Made by a program: the position numbers and the translations under genes
In this document: positions 1-8,414 of the stretch, in pieces
Layout: every line of letters begins with the position of its first letter
How positions within the stretch are numbered: position 1 is the first letter of the stretch
Origin: Candidatus Tumulicola sp.
GTDB taxonomy: Bacteria; Vulcanimicrobiota; Vulcanimicrobiia; Vulcanimicrobiales; Vulcanimicrobiaceae
DNA: 64,000 nucleotides
Reading direction: 5' to 3'
Assembly (NCBI GenBank): GCA_036490475.1
Contig: DASXDT010000006.1
Coordinates: 124,001-188,000 of the forward strand
The notes under the pieces: generated by a model
What the model was told of the DNA's origin: nothing
The model's input: the letters and a program-made list of their open reading frames with translations, nothing else
Database searches by the model: none

Positions 1-2
1 TG

Positions 3-1823
3 TTTCACAGCGATTTTTTCGGCCTGCTCGGGCCTTTTCCTGAGACCTTGGGTGAGGCCGAGGTCGCACAAATTGATTCCAGAACGTGGGATCCGCAGTA
101 CCGGACGCTGTTCGTTCCAAACGATGGCAGCTTTTATTTTCACCGGGCGATTTTTGATTACTACTTCGAAAGCGGCGACGAGAGCCAGGTCCGATTTCTC
201 CCTAGCATGACGATGGCCGCGGGGTCGAAGTGGACTCCGTACGACGGCGCTCAGGCCGAGCTCAAAGCCCTCGACGAACTCATTCCCGACGGGGCCGATC
301 CATCGATGCAACATCTGTTACTGCAGATGGCGGGGATCAAGCACATCGTCGTCCATCAGATCGGCGTACCCGGCGCCGGCGTACGACTCGCCGGCAACAA
401 TTCCAGACAGTACCTCGAAGCTGCGCTGCAGCGAAGCGGCGTGGCATCGCTCGAGCAATCCTTGGGCGATCGCACGCTCTGGAGTTTCGCCGACCCCGTG
501 ACGCGGGCGTACGCGCCCGACTGCGTTTTCGGCGTACCGCCGCAAGCGGGTCCGTACGACATACTAGCGCTGGGGCACGCCGCCGCGCCATGCGCACGGC
601 CAGCTGCGATTCCCGCCGACAGTACCCAGCGTTCGCTGGAGGTCTACCCGTCGTCGATGTTCCGTACGAACCCGGCGCCCGGTATCCCGTTAGGCGATCT
701 GAAATCGAACGTCCAGTTTGTCTCGGCTTCACGTCAAGGCTTCGTCACAACGGTGCCGAGTGGCGTTAACGACGTAGAAACCGTAAAGCTTTCGCAGATG
801 CCGGCCAAGGCGACCGGCATATCGATGCGCATGTATTCGAGCGGCCCGCGCCGCGTGTGGGTGCAGCTCTTTGCCCCCGACGACAGCAACTACTACCAAG
901 CTATGGTCGATTTCAGCGGCAAAGTGCAGGACGTCGTGCTCAATTTCTCCATATTCGGGCGGGTCGGTTACCCGGAACGCAACGCGATCCGTGTCGCTCG
1001 TTTTGTGTCCCGCAACGATCAGCCGCGTGACGAGCAGATGTATCTGGGATCGGTCCGCTGGGTAACCCACCCATCGCATTCTAGGAACGCTAGCTATCTG
1101 GCGCTCGCAACGAATCGCTGGGACCAATACTATTTCGGCAGCGATCGGCCGCACGTATTGTTTGAAGCATTGCCCGGGATGGCCCCGGTATACACCGCCA
1201 TCAGCGTAGCGCGTACGGGCAATTACGCCATTTTCGCTCACGTCCAAGAGTATCAACGCCCACTGTCGCTGCAAGTTTCTGTCGAAGGAAAGTGGAGCCC
1301 GTGCTCTCCTAGCCGTTCGGTTGCCGACGTGTCGGAGCGCTTGATTAGTCTAACGCAGACCCGGCTGACTGCCGGTACGCACACGATCGGTATGCGTTAC
1401 TGCAGCATCCCCCCGCGCCCTCGCACGCAAGACGTCGGGGTGCAATCGTTGATTGTTGCCGCAGCCGGCTTGGCTCCGCCCGCGCAATGGTCGACGGGCA
1501 GCGTCGACACCGACGTTATCGATCAACGGGGCGGAGCCATCGTGCTGCAGACCAGTTCTCACCTGGTGGTATTGACGGATGCGTTCGACGATCGTTGGAC
1601 GGCTGAGCAGAACGGCACACCTCTGGCGCACATTATGGTCAACGGCTACGCGAACGGCTGGCTCGTGCCCGATCCAGGGGCTGGTGGCGTCGTCGTGACC
1701 TTCGCGCCGCAGCGCTTTTTTACGCTCGGAATGAACATTACGTTCATCCTGATATTTCTTGGACTCGGCGCAATCGTGCTCATTCTCATCACACGCAGGC
1801 AGACGGCCGTCGCGACACCCTAA
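3..1823 (+). CDS. C-terminal part of a large membrane protein (glycosyltransferase/YfhO-like), cut by window start
   Basis: The reading frame is open to the left edge of the window, so the true start lies outside; the first in-window start-like codon is a TTG at 48. What remains is a long soluble region of about 560 residues followed by one hydrophobic helix near the C-terminus and a short basic tail. Before that helix comes a small beta-rich module in which an exposed residue run of the type 'VVLTDAFDDRWTAEQNG' precedes a final beta strand. This layout is typical of the outer-face domain and last transmembrane segment of YfhO-like or arabinofuranosyltransferase-like integral membrane proteins. 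The assignment rests on overall pattern, not on a catalytic motif, because the multi-helix N-terminal part is missing. A lipoprotein gene follows 20 bases downstream on the same strand. Confidence 0.55.
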   Translation, partial: FHSDFFGLLGPFPETLGEAEVAQIDSRTWDPQYRTLFVPNDGSFYFHRAIFDYYFESGDESQVRFLPSMTMAAGSKWTPYDGAQAELKALDELIPDGADPSMQHLLLQMAGIKHIVVHQIGVPGAGVRLAGNNSRQYLEAALQRSGVASLEQSLGDRTLWSFADPVTRAYAPDCVFGVPPQAGPYDILALGHAAAPCARPAAIPADSTQRSLEVYPSSMFRTNPAPGIPLGDLKSNVQFVSASRQGFVTTVPSGVNDVETVKLSQMPAKATGISMRMYSSGPRRVWVQLFAPDDSNYYQAMVDFSGKVQDVVLNFSIFGRVGYPERNAIRVARFVSRNDQPRDEQMYLGSVRWVTHPSHSRNASYLALATNRWDQYYFGSDRPHVLFEALPGMAPVYTAISVARTGNYAIFAHVQEYQRPLSLQVSVEGKWSPCSPSRSVADVSERLISLTQTRLTAGTHTIGMRYCSIPPRPRTQDVGVQSLIVAAAGLAPPAQWSTGSVDTDVIDQRGGAIVLQTSSHLVVLTDAFDDRWTAEQNGTPLAHIMVNGYANGWLVPDPGAGGVVVTFAPQRFFTLGMNITFILIFLGLGAIVLILITRRQTAVATP

Positions 1824-1843
1824 CGATCTTTTGGAGGTATTGC

Positions 1844-2494
1844 ATGCGATCCACACACAGGTTGGCTCTCCTCGTTAGCGCGTGGTGTGCAGTTGGGGTG
1901 CTCGCAGGCTGCGCTCCACAAACACAAAGCTCGCTGCCCGTAACGAGCTCGACGGAGCAACCCGCGACGCCTGAGGCAAAGACATCGCCCCCATCATGCA
2001 AAGGGCAACAGACAACGAAACAGTACGCGACGGTTGAAGAACAACTGCAAGCGGCGGGCGGCAGAGCTTGCGTTCCGGCCTTCGGCGGGTTCGGTGGGAA
2101 GATCGCTTACCCGAACCTCAATCCGTCCATCGACGTGACGATTACAAGTAGCACGACCAACTATAACAATATGCCGAACCTGGGCAGCGGAACGCCGATC
2201 CTGTACATTCAGCTCAGCATCTCGGGCGCAACGTCGTTCGGGCAGACACTACCGGCGGGCGGCGCGCTTGTCGGCGCCGGCATCGTCCCAAAGCAAATTT
2301 ATACGGCGTTCGGCCAGGCCTCCGCCTTCGGATTCAAACAGAACCTGACTCCGTGCTATTCGCGCGCTGGAAAGAGTACGTACGGCGGCAAACTCGGCGG
2401 CTTTGGAAAACTGCTCGAGGGGCAGAGCGCTCCTAGTGCGGCCACCGCCGTCGTGGAAATCTATCCGGGAAAGCAAGCCTCGCTGAAGTGCTAA
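1844..2494 (+). CDS. Hypothetical lipoprotein
   Basis: A 216-residue protein with a clear lipoprotein signal: a basic start, a hydrophobic stretch and the lipobox LAGC with Cys at residue 23. A strong ribosome binding site GGAGG lies at 1833-1837, six bases before the ATG. The mature part starts with a Ser/Thr/Pro-rich linker and then has a Gly-rich globular region with several Cys residues (for example in SCKG, RACVP, TPCYS and the C-terminal LKC) that could form disulfides. I do not recognise a family. It follows the truncated membrane protein by 20 bases and is probably co-transcribed; the next gene converges on it with a 10-base gap. Confidence 0.7.
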   Translation: MRSTHRLALLVSAWCAVGVLAGCAPQTQSSLPVTSSTEQPATPEAKTSPPSCKGQQTTKQYATVEEQLQAAGGRACVPAFGGFGGKIAYPNLNPSIDVTITSSTTNYNNMPNLGSGTPILYIQLSISGATSFGQTLPAGGALVGAGIVPKQIYTAFGQASAFGFKQNLTPCYSRAGKSTYGGKLGGFGKLLEGQSAPSAATAVVEIYPGKQASLKC

Positions 2495-2504
2495 TGCGCG
2501 AGCA

Positions 2505-3203
2505 TTAGGTACCCGAATAGAGCGGCGCGCGCGTTCCGTCCGACCAGTGCGAGACGGGAATAAAAAAGCACGTCCACGGTTCTGGCATCGTATCGCGTGC
2601 GTCGAAAACGATGGGGGAGAGAAGGCGATCGGCTCCCCAGCTCGCTCCGGCATTTGCGCTGTCGGCCGCGGACGAAAATATCATTACGTGCGAATACCAA
2701 GCCTTTGCATCGTCGTTTAAGTATTGCGATTTGGACATCATGTATGCCATCGAGCCGGGAGCCGGCACCGGTAACCTGTGATCGGCGATCTCCGCGACGA
2801 TACGAGCTTGGATCTGCGACTTGCTCGCGCCCGCTACCGCCATCTTCGTTCGTTCGAACGTATATACGAGCACCGTGCGCGCTGCGGCGGCGTTGTAACA
2901 CGTGGGCGCGCGCATCGCGGTACTCCAAAAGTTTGGGGCTGCGAACGGCTGCATCCACCCTCGCTCGACGATACAAACGAAGCCATTTCGGCCCTTCTGC
3001 GCGACGGCGTAACCGTGGGCTCCCAAAACCATGATGGTCGCGTACTGCGAAATCGACACCGGCGCGGCGCTTCGCGCGAGCGCCACCTCAGCTCGCGCAT
3101 CCACGAGATACTGCGAGACCGGGGCCATCGTATCGTTGCCGGCGGTCGCAGCAAGCGTAAGAACGCCGCAGAAGAGCGCGCAAACTCGAATTAGGATCGT
3201 CAT
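2505..3203 (-). CDS. Hypothetical exported protein
   Basis: A 232-residue protein starting with a short basic segment and a hydrophobic signal sequence ending near residues 20-22 (TLAATAG), so it is probably secreted or periplasmic. The rest has alternating hydrophobic segments and several Cys residues and matches no family I know. A region rich in G lies just upstream of the ATG and could serve as a ribosome binding site. It sits 56 bases downstream of the methyltransferase on the same strand and may be the last gene of the small leftward unit XdhC-methyltransferase-this gene. Function unknown. Confidence 0.6.
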   Translation of the reverse strand: MTILIRVCALFCGVLTLAATAGNDTMAPVSQYLVDARAEVALARSAAPVSISQYATIMVLGAHGYAVAQKGRNGFVCIVERGWMQPFAAPNFWSTAMRAPTCYNAAAARTVLVYTFERTKMAVAGASKSQIQARIVAEIADHRLPVPAPGSMAYMMSKSQYLNDDAKAWYSHVMIFSSAADSANAGASWGADRLLSPIVFDARDTMPEPWTCFFIPVSHWSDGTRAPLYSGT

Positions 3204-3259
3204 CTATAAAGCCCCCCAGCTTCCTCGGTGCTCTGCTAACGTCCCAACCGGATGTTTTG

Positions 3260-3973
3260 CTACGCTGTCGGTACCGGGTTTCCGATTTCGAACATGAGAA
3301 AGCGAGGCCGCCGCTTGAGCCGTAAGAACAGGCCCGGGTCGCGCCACAATAGGTGCGTAGCCGGCTGAGGCACTGCGGTCCGGCGAAGAACGAAGCCTGC
3401 ATCGGCGATCGCTTGAAGCATCTGGGTCAACGGGCGATAATAGCACGACACCTCGAACCCGAACGATGGCCAACGTTCCTTTACGAGGACGCATTCGTTC
3501 GAATCTATACCTGGCGGTGCTTCGTTGGGGTGCGTTACCGAGAAAAACATCGAACCACCGGGCCGTAACAACGAGCGGCAGTTACTAAGACCGCCTTTCC
3601 AATCTTTGACGTAATCGAGCACGAGGGAACAAACGATTACGTCGATTGCATTACGTTCGACCAATTCGAACGGTTCGCGAACATCGTGCACGCGAATGCG
3701 AGCGCGCCCCTCGAGGCGCGACGCCGCGATGGCGGCAAGCTGCGGGCTTGCATCGATACCGGTCAGCGTTCGAGGGTTACGTTCCGCGAAAAGCGCCAAC
3801 AGTGTGCCGGCGCCGCAGCCAACGTCCATAACATCTTTGTCCGCAATATCGCCGACGAGATCGAGCATCGAAGGACGTTCGTACGAGGCGTTATACGGCG
3901 ATCGCTCCGCATGCCCGGCGAACGCCAGAGCGCGATCGACGTACAAATGGTCGTTCAAACGGGGTTGCGGCAC
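3260..3973 (-). CDS. Class I SAM-dependent methyltransferase
   Basis: A 237-residue protein, GTG start, with the Rossmann-type methyltransferase fold. The SAM-binding motif I is VMDVGCGAGTLLALF around residues 50-65, followed by an acidic residue on strand 2 (GIDAS), a DVRE segment and the post-motif region IDVIVCSLVLDYV. These are features of the Methyltransf_11/25 families acting on small molecules or quinone-like substrates; the substrate cannot be read from sequence. It starts 17 bases after the xdhC stop codon and is probably in the same transcript. Confidence 0.85.
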   Translation of the reverse strand: MPQPRLNDHLYVDRALAFAGHAERSPYNASYERPSMLDLVGDIADKDVMDVGCGAGTLLALFAERNPRTLTGIDASPQLAAIAASRLEGRARIRVHDVREPFELVERNAIDVIVCSLVLDYVKDWKGGLSNCRSLLRPGGSMFFSVTHPNEAPPGIDSNECVLVKERWPSFGFEVSCYYRPLTQMLQAIADAGFVLRRTAVPQPATHLLWRDPGLFLRLKRRPRFLMFEIGNPVPTA

Positions 3974-3990
3974 AGAAAGTGTTCGCCGGG

Positions 3991-4941
3991 CTAGATGCGC
4001 TTCGCTAATTCGGGTTCGCGCCGGTGAATCGGGTGATGCGAAGCCGCTAACGTGCCGCCGCCTCCACCGCGGGCCGTCGCGACGATTTCGGCGACGATCG
4101 AAAGTGCGGTTTCGGCGATCGTAACGCCGCCGAGATCGAGTCCGGCTGGCCCGTAAATGCGGGCGATGTCGGCTTCATCAAAGCCGTCTTCTTGCAACGC
4201 ATCGCGACGCGAACGTTGCGCGCGGCGGCTCCCCAGTAATCCGACGTACGGAGCACTGCTGCGCAGACCGCAACGCAACGCCGGCAAATCGATTTTCGGA
4301 TCGTGCGACAGCACCACCAACGGTGTCGTCTCACCGAGCAGTATGGGCAGTACGTCGTCCGGCCACGCGACCATGATTTCATCGACCGCCGGAAGGCGAT
4401 CGCTCGTCGCAAATGCGGCTCTGGGGTCGATCGCGAGCGTCCGAAAATCGAGTCGTCGCGCAAACTCCGCGAGTTCGTTTGCCAATGCCGTCGCCCCGAC
4501 GACGACGATCGTCCGGCGTTTCGAAACGCGTAGGTGAAACACGCCCCTACTTCCATTTCGTCCATCGGGTACGTCGAAATCGGCGTCGTCTCTGCCCTCG
4601 GCGGCGCGTTGCGCAAACGATGCAAATGCTTCATCCGGCTTCCACACGCTGATATCGAGGGAGCCGCCGCATCCGCTGCTGCCGGTTAGCAGGTCGTCGC
4701 CGCTCAGGTCGATCGTTAGATCGCGTACCCTCCCGTCGACCGCGGTCGCACGAGCGGCCTCAACGATATCCGACTCATAGCAGCCCGCACCGACGTTGCC
4801 GACGATGCTTCCGTCGAGCGCGATCGCCATCGACGTGCCGATTTCGGCCGCTGCGGCGTCACGCCGCCCGACCAGCGTCGCGATCGCAAACGGAACGCGC
4901 GAACGCTGCCACGCGAGCGCACGCGCAAAGACCGCGCGCAC
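3991..4941 (-). CDS. xdhC: XdhC/CoxI family molybdoenzyme maturation factor
   Basis: A 316-residue protein with the two-part XdhC layout. The N-terminal domain carries GNVGAGCYES, which corresponds to the GxVSGGCVE signature, and SGCGG, matching the conserved GCGG segment. The C-terminal domain is a Rossmann fold starting near VVVGATALANELAEFARRL, with the conserved ending GLDLGGVTIAETALSIVAEIV. XdhC proteins bind the molybdenum cofactor and help insert a sulfido ligand before delivery to xanthine dehydrogenase or CO dehydrogenase-like enzymes. No molybdoenzyme gene is in the window, so the client is unknown. GTG start; a small acidic protein gene ends nine bases upstream. Confidence 0.85.
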   Translation of the reverse strand: MRAVFARALAWQRSRVPFAIATLVGRRDAAAAEIGTSMAIALDGSIVGNVGAGCYESDIVEAARATAVDGRVRDLTIDLSGDDLLTGSSGCGGSLDISVWKPDEAFASFAQRAAEGRDDADFDVPDGRNGSRGVFHLRVSKRRTIVVVGATALANELAEFARRLDFRTLAIDPRAAFATSDRLPAVDEIMVAWPDDVLPILLGETTPLVVLSHDPKIDLPALRCGLRSSAPYVGLLGSRRAQRSRRDALQEDGFDEADIARIYGPAGLDLGGVTIAETALSIVAEIVATARGGGGGTLAASHHPIHRREPELAKRI

Positions 4942-4950
4942 TGCCGGCGC

Positions 4951-5133
4951 CTACTTCTGCTCGGGCTCTTCCAACTGTCGGCCAGTCAGCAGCGGGAGCA
5001 GTGTCTCGGCTTGCGTGATGAGTTGTTCGCCGGAAATCATATCGGTCGCATCGGCGTCCACGACGCCGTCGCGGAGTTGGTCGATGCCTTCTTCGACTTG
5101 GGATTCGGGATCGTTGGGCGGTCGTTCAGTCAT
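4951..5133 (-). CDS. Small acidic protein of unknown function
   Basis: A 60-residue protein rich in Glu, Asp, Gln and Leu with no signal peptide or membrane segment. I prefer the ATG at 5133 because a GGGGAAG ribosome binding site lies nine bases upstream; an in-frame TTG at 5151 would add six residues but overlaps that site. The C-terminal half (GEQLITQAETLLPLLTGRQLEE) could form an amphipathic helix. It is immediately upstream of xdhC on the same strand and probably co-transcribed with it. No family recognised. Confidence 0.55.
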   Translation of the reverse strand: MTERPPNDPESQVEEGIDQLRDGVVDADATDMISGEQLITQAETLLPLLTGRQLEEPEQK

Positions 5134-5153
5134 GTTCGTATACTTCCCCAATT

Positions 5154-5193
5154 ATGAAAAGTTAACGGGGCGACACGTCGCACGTGCCGCCCC
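5154..5193 (-). terminator. Rho-independent terminator after the S53 peptidase
   Basis: Read leftward, 5193-5183 and 5177-5167 form an 11-base-pair stem (GGGGCG then GCACG against CGTGT then CGCCCC, one G-T pair) closing a 5-base loop. It is followed by AACTTTTC. It lies 30 bases past the stop codon of the S53 peptidase gene and would end leftward transcription before the small acidic protein gene. Confidence 0.65.
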
Positions 5194-5223
5194 GCCTGGT
5201 TTATTCCAGAATAACGACCGGCG

Positions 5224-6405
5224 TTAGAACGCCTTGTAGCCGTTCGGTGAACCCCAGCCGCCAGGGCCGGAGTAGTTGCCGTATTGGCCCGTACCTGCCG
5301 TGCACAGATAGCTTCCGTTACACGAGCCATCGCTTCCGGCTAAGACAGGGTAGAGGTGCTTCTGGGCCTTTTTGGTCCACAGCTTCTTGCCGCCGTTCTG
5401 CTTCGTCGAATTTCCGGCTGCACCGAAGATCCCGCCGATGAGCGGTGACGAGATGCTCGTCCCGGCGACGGTAAACCAGCCGCCTTCGTTATAGGTGTCG
5501 TACTCAGCGACTTCTTGCGCCACGGCCGAAACGTCGTTGGCCGTGCGGTTCGAACAGCCAGGGTCCTTTTGCCATGTCGGTTTCGGTTCCGAGGAGCAGC
5601 CGGCACCCGAGTCGCGCCAGATCGTCTCTGAGTAGCCGCGCTTTCCTTTGGCCGTCAATAGGACCGTTCCACCGACGGAAACGACCGAGTCGTAGCTCGC
5701 CGGGTATGCGATTCCGTAGCCCGCATCGCCCGCGCTGGCGACATACGTGATGCCGGGTTGATCGAAGTCGCTGCGAACCATTCCGCCGCCGTCGTAGCTG
5801 TTGCTCACGACCGTAGCACCGAGTTTGACTGCTTCGGCTTCTGCTGCGCTAAGATCGGCCGAGCTGTTCGAGTTCGCCTCGACCAAGTAGATCGTGCACG
5901 CCGGGCAACCGACCGATACCATTTCGATATCGAGATCTTCTTCAAGAGCCCAGCCGGTGTTGCCGGCCGGATAGTTGCTCGTCTGCCCCGTCTGATTGTA
6001 CTTCGTAAACGTCGGGGCCGGAATACTGAAGTACGAACGGTATGCAGCCAGGTCGCTCGCCGCGTTCGGATTATCATACGCATCGACGATCGCCACGATC
6101 TGACCCTTACCGCCGGTCGGCTTCAGGTTGTACGCCTGGAGGATTTCGGGCGCGGTGATACCGGCGACATCGGGTCGGACTGCCGGTCCAACGAGAGCGT
6201 CGCACTGAGCCTGGTTGATGCGGCTGCCGCTGCATGCGGGGTGGTAGCTCGTCATCGGGAACACCGGCGTGCTATGCGCGCCGGCCGGCAAACTGGCGCC
6301 CGCGCCGCTCCCGGATGGCAGCGTAGAAGTTCCAGCGTTGGAGCTGCACGCCGCGATTGCGAACATAGCCGCAATTGGCATCGCCCGCTGAATGAAATGG
6401 TTCAC
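5224..6405 (-). CDS. S53 family (sedolisin/kumamolisin-like) serine-carboxyl peptidase, lipoprotein
   Basis: A 393-residue exported protein. The signal sequence ends in AIAAC, a lipobox with Cys at residue 20, so it is probably anchored to a membrane and faces outward. The S53 catalytic set is visible: Glu and Asp in LEEDLDIEM (spacing of four), the oxyanion-hole Asp in SAGDAGYG, and the nucleophile Ser in GTSISSP. The C-terminal GWGSPNG region corresponds to the calcium-binding end of the family. Family members act as endopeptidases, usually at acid pH. The usual inhibitory propeptide of roughly 150-200 residues is missing: only about 50 residues separate the lipobox from the catalytic core. 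GTG start with AAAGG seven bases upstream. A homologous gene lies at 7006-8304. Confidence 0.88.
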   Translation of the reverse strand: MNHFIQRAMPIAAMFAIAACSSNAGTSTLPSGSGAGASLPAGAHSTPVFPMTSYHPACSGSRINQAQCDALVGPAVRPDVAGITAPEILQAYNLKPTGGKGQIVAIVDAYDNPNAASDLAAYRSYFSIPAPTFTKYNQTGQTSNYPAGNTGWALEEDLDIEMVSVGCPACTIYLVEANSNSSADLSAAEAEAVKLGATVVSNSYDGGGMVRSDFDQPGITYVASAGDAGYGIAYPASYDSVVSVGGTVLLTAKGKRGYSETIWRDSGAGCSSEPKPTWQKDPGCSNRTANDVSAVAQEVAEYDTYNEGGWFTVAGTSISSPLIGGIFGAAGNSTKQNGGKKLWTKKAQKHLYPVLAGSDGSCNGSYLCTAGTGQYGNYSGPGGWGSPNGYKAF

Positions 6406-6480
6406 AAGAGACCTTTCTATAGCCTTAGCAACGTATTCTTGAGGAGGGGACCCTTTCTTCTCATCGCCACGAGGTTTGAC

Positions 6481-7005
6481 CTACTTCGGAGGGGGCGGTG
6501 AGCCGGCGTGCAGCGGGCCATCTGTAGCCGAACGATGGATAAGTGGAAACGTGCTGATTCCGGCGGCGGTTCGTATGGTTGAAACGTCGGCGGTAAGGGT
6601 TTTGATTGCCGCGTTTTCGCTGGGACATTGGAGATCGGGTGAGGTCCAGTCTTGCCATGTGACGTGCGTCGAGGAGCCGAACGAAGCGCTCTTCATGCAG
6701 GCTCCTTCGGTGCTCGGTGCCGCCTTAGCGGCCTTCAGGTCGGTGAAAAACTGGGCCGCCTGCTTTGACGTCAGAACGAACGTATGGACGCTGCTTTGTA
6801 CGATGCCCGCGCGATTTTGCATGACGGACGACGCACGGCCGCCCGATTCTACCGTTATCTTGAAGCCAAGCGTATTCGTCGATCCGGAGTTGAGGATCGT
6901 CGCTTGGTCCGTGGGCGCCGGCGTAGCGGCGATAACGGCAGCCGCGGTTGCGGCACAGGCCACGCCGATTGCTGCCGCGATGTAGGCCATCGTCGATGCG
7001 CGCAT
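6481..7005 (-). CDS. Small exported protein coupled to an S53 peptidase gene
   Basis: A 174-residue protein with an N-terminal hydrophobic signal (residues 5-27) and a proline tail at the C-terminus. The middle holds NTLGFKITVESGG, which looks like an edge-strand beta domain, and two Cys residues (GACMKS and LQCPS) that could pair. Its ATG follows the stop codon TAG of the upstream S53 peptidase with no gap, so translation is very likely coupled. Seventy-five bases downstream begins a second S53 peptidase. No family is recognised; a partner, chaperone or inhibitor of the propeptide-less peptidases is possible from position only, and nothing in the sequence proves it. Confidence 0.65.
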   Translation of the reverse strand: MRASTMAYIAAAIGVACAATAAAVIAATPAPTDQATILNSGSTNTLGFKITVESGGRASSVMQNRAGIVQSSVHTFVLTSKQAAQFFTDLKAAKAAPSTEGACMKSASFGSSTHVTWQDWTSPDLQCPSENAAIKTLTADVSTIRTAAGISTFPLIHRSATDGPLHAGSPPPPK

Positions 7006-8304
7006 CTAAAATGCTCCCAGGCCGTTCGGCGATCCGAGGCCCGTCGGCCCATCGTAGCCGACGGCGGCTTGGCAAATGTATCCGACTGACGACGCGCAGC
7101 TTCCGGTCACCGGCGCGTACAGATTATTGCCGCTCGTGATGTCGTATAAGTGCGTTTTGTTCTGCCAGACGTGCTGCGGCGCGTTAATCGACTTGCCGTT
7201 GCCGGCGCGTGCGAAAATTCCCGCGATAATCGGCGTCGATGCACTGGTTCCGCCGAACGCCGTCCATCCGCCGTATCCGCTAAAGTAGACCGCGACCGGC
7301 GTCAAAACGGACGCTTCGGCAGCGACGTCGGCCTCGGACCGGTACTTACACTGTCCGTCGGTTTCCCAGGACGGCTTTTTCACGATGGTGCTGCAGCCGC
7401 TGCCGGTTCCACCGCAGCTTCCGCTGCACTCGTTGTCGGCAAGCTCGTTCCACACGGTCTCGCTCCAACCGCGGTTATTATCGGCGTGTTTGAGCAGCGT
7501 GCCGCCCACACACACGACCGTCGATAGCGAGCACGGTTGCTGCGGTCCGCCGCAGTCACCGAGGCCGCCGCCCTCGTCGCCGGCAGCCGCGACGAACACG
7601 TGCCCCGCAGTAGAGAACGTCGGGTTTGACCCCTGTCCGCCACCGCTGCACGACTTATATTCGCTTACACCGTATGAGTTGCTAATAACGATTGCACCGA
7701 GCTTGACGGCTTCGCCGACCGCAGCGTACAAGTTTGACGTCGAGTTGTCATTGGCTTCGATCAACAAAAGGTGACAGGCCGCGCACATCGCCGATGCCAT
7801 GTCGAGATCGAGCGCTTGTTCTCCCGACCAACTTACATTCGCAGGCGGCAGTTTCGTGCCGCCGGTTTGGTTGCGAATCTTCAGACAACTGCTGTTCGTG
7901 GTGCAGGCAGATTCTTTGTAGTACGAACGGTAGGCAGCGAGATCGGCCGATGCGTTCGGATAGCCGTAGGCATCCACGATCGCGATCAGCGTCGGGTGGC
8001 CGGTAGGCAATGCGTAAGCTGCGATCAGATCCTTCGGCCCGTACCCTGCGTGCGTCGTGTTGGGGTTCAAGTCGTTGGCACGCAAGTCCGAGCGTTCCAG
8101 CGCAAAACAGCGCATTTGGCCGACTCCCTGCACGGGCGGGCAGACGCGATTGACCGCATCCGGCCGAAGCAGCGGGATCTCACCGCTACCGCTTGCCGCG
8201 AATCCGGCGCCGGACGCCTGTGGAACGATGCCGCCACCGCCTTGACACGCTGCTAATGCGATTATCCCAGCCAGCGCGAGCATGCGAACGGAGAAGCGGT
8301 GCAT
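7006..8304 (-). CDS. S53 family serine-carboxyl peptidase, lipoprotein (second copy)
   Basis: A 432-residue homologue of the gene at 5224-6405. The signal peptide ends in IALAAC (lipobox, Cys at residue 20). Catalytic residues appear as Glu and Asp in EQALDLDM, the oxyanion Asp in AAAGDEGGG, and Ser in GTSASTP. The C-terminus YDGPTGLGSPNG is the normal calcium-site ending of S53 enzymes. It has more Cys residues than its neighbour, including CAAC after the Glu/Asp pair and a cluster around ECSGSCGGTGSGC, suggesting a disulfide-stabilised extracellular form. Like its neighbour it lacks the propeptide. It heads the leftward unit and is divergent from the alkyltransferase-like gene. Confidence 0.88.
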   Translation of the reverse strand: MHRFSVRMLALAGIIALAACQGGGGIVPQASGAGFAASGSGEIPLLRPDAVNRVCPPVQGVGQMRCFALERSDLRANDLNPNTTHAGYGPKDLIAAYALPTGHPTLIAIVDAYGYPNASADLAAYRSYYKESACTTNSSCLKIRNQTGGTKLPPANVSWSGEQALDLDMASAMCAACHLLLIEANDNSTSNLYAAVGEAVKLGAIVISNSYGVSEYKSCSGGGQGSNPTFSTAGHVFVAAAGDEGGGLGDCGGPQQPCSLSTVVCVGGTLLKHADNNRGWSETVWNELADNECSGSCGGTGSGCSTIVKKPSWETDGQCKYRSEADVAAEASVLTPVAVYFSGYGGWTAFGGTSASTPIIAGIFARAGNGKSINAPQHVWQNKTHLYDITSGNNLYAPVTGSCASSVGYICQAAVGYDGPTGLGSPNGLGAF

Positions 8305-8414
8305 CGGGACCTCCGAAGGGTTCTGCAGTATGGGTCGCTATTTCTAGTAACGTGCCGAGACGAGCGAGCGTTCCAGTCTCGATCAAGTCTTGCATACCGG
8401 CGGGCGAGGCCCCT

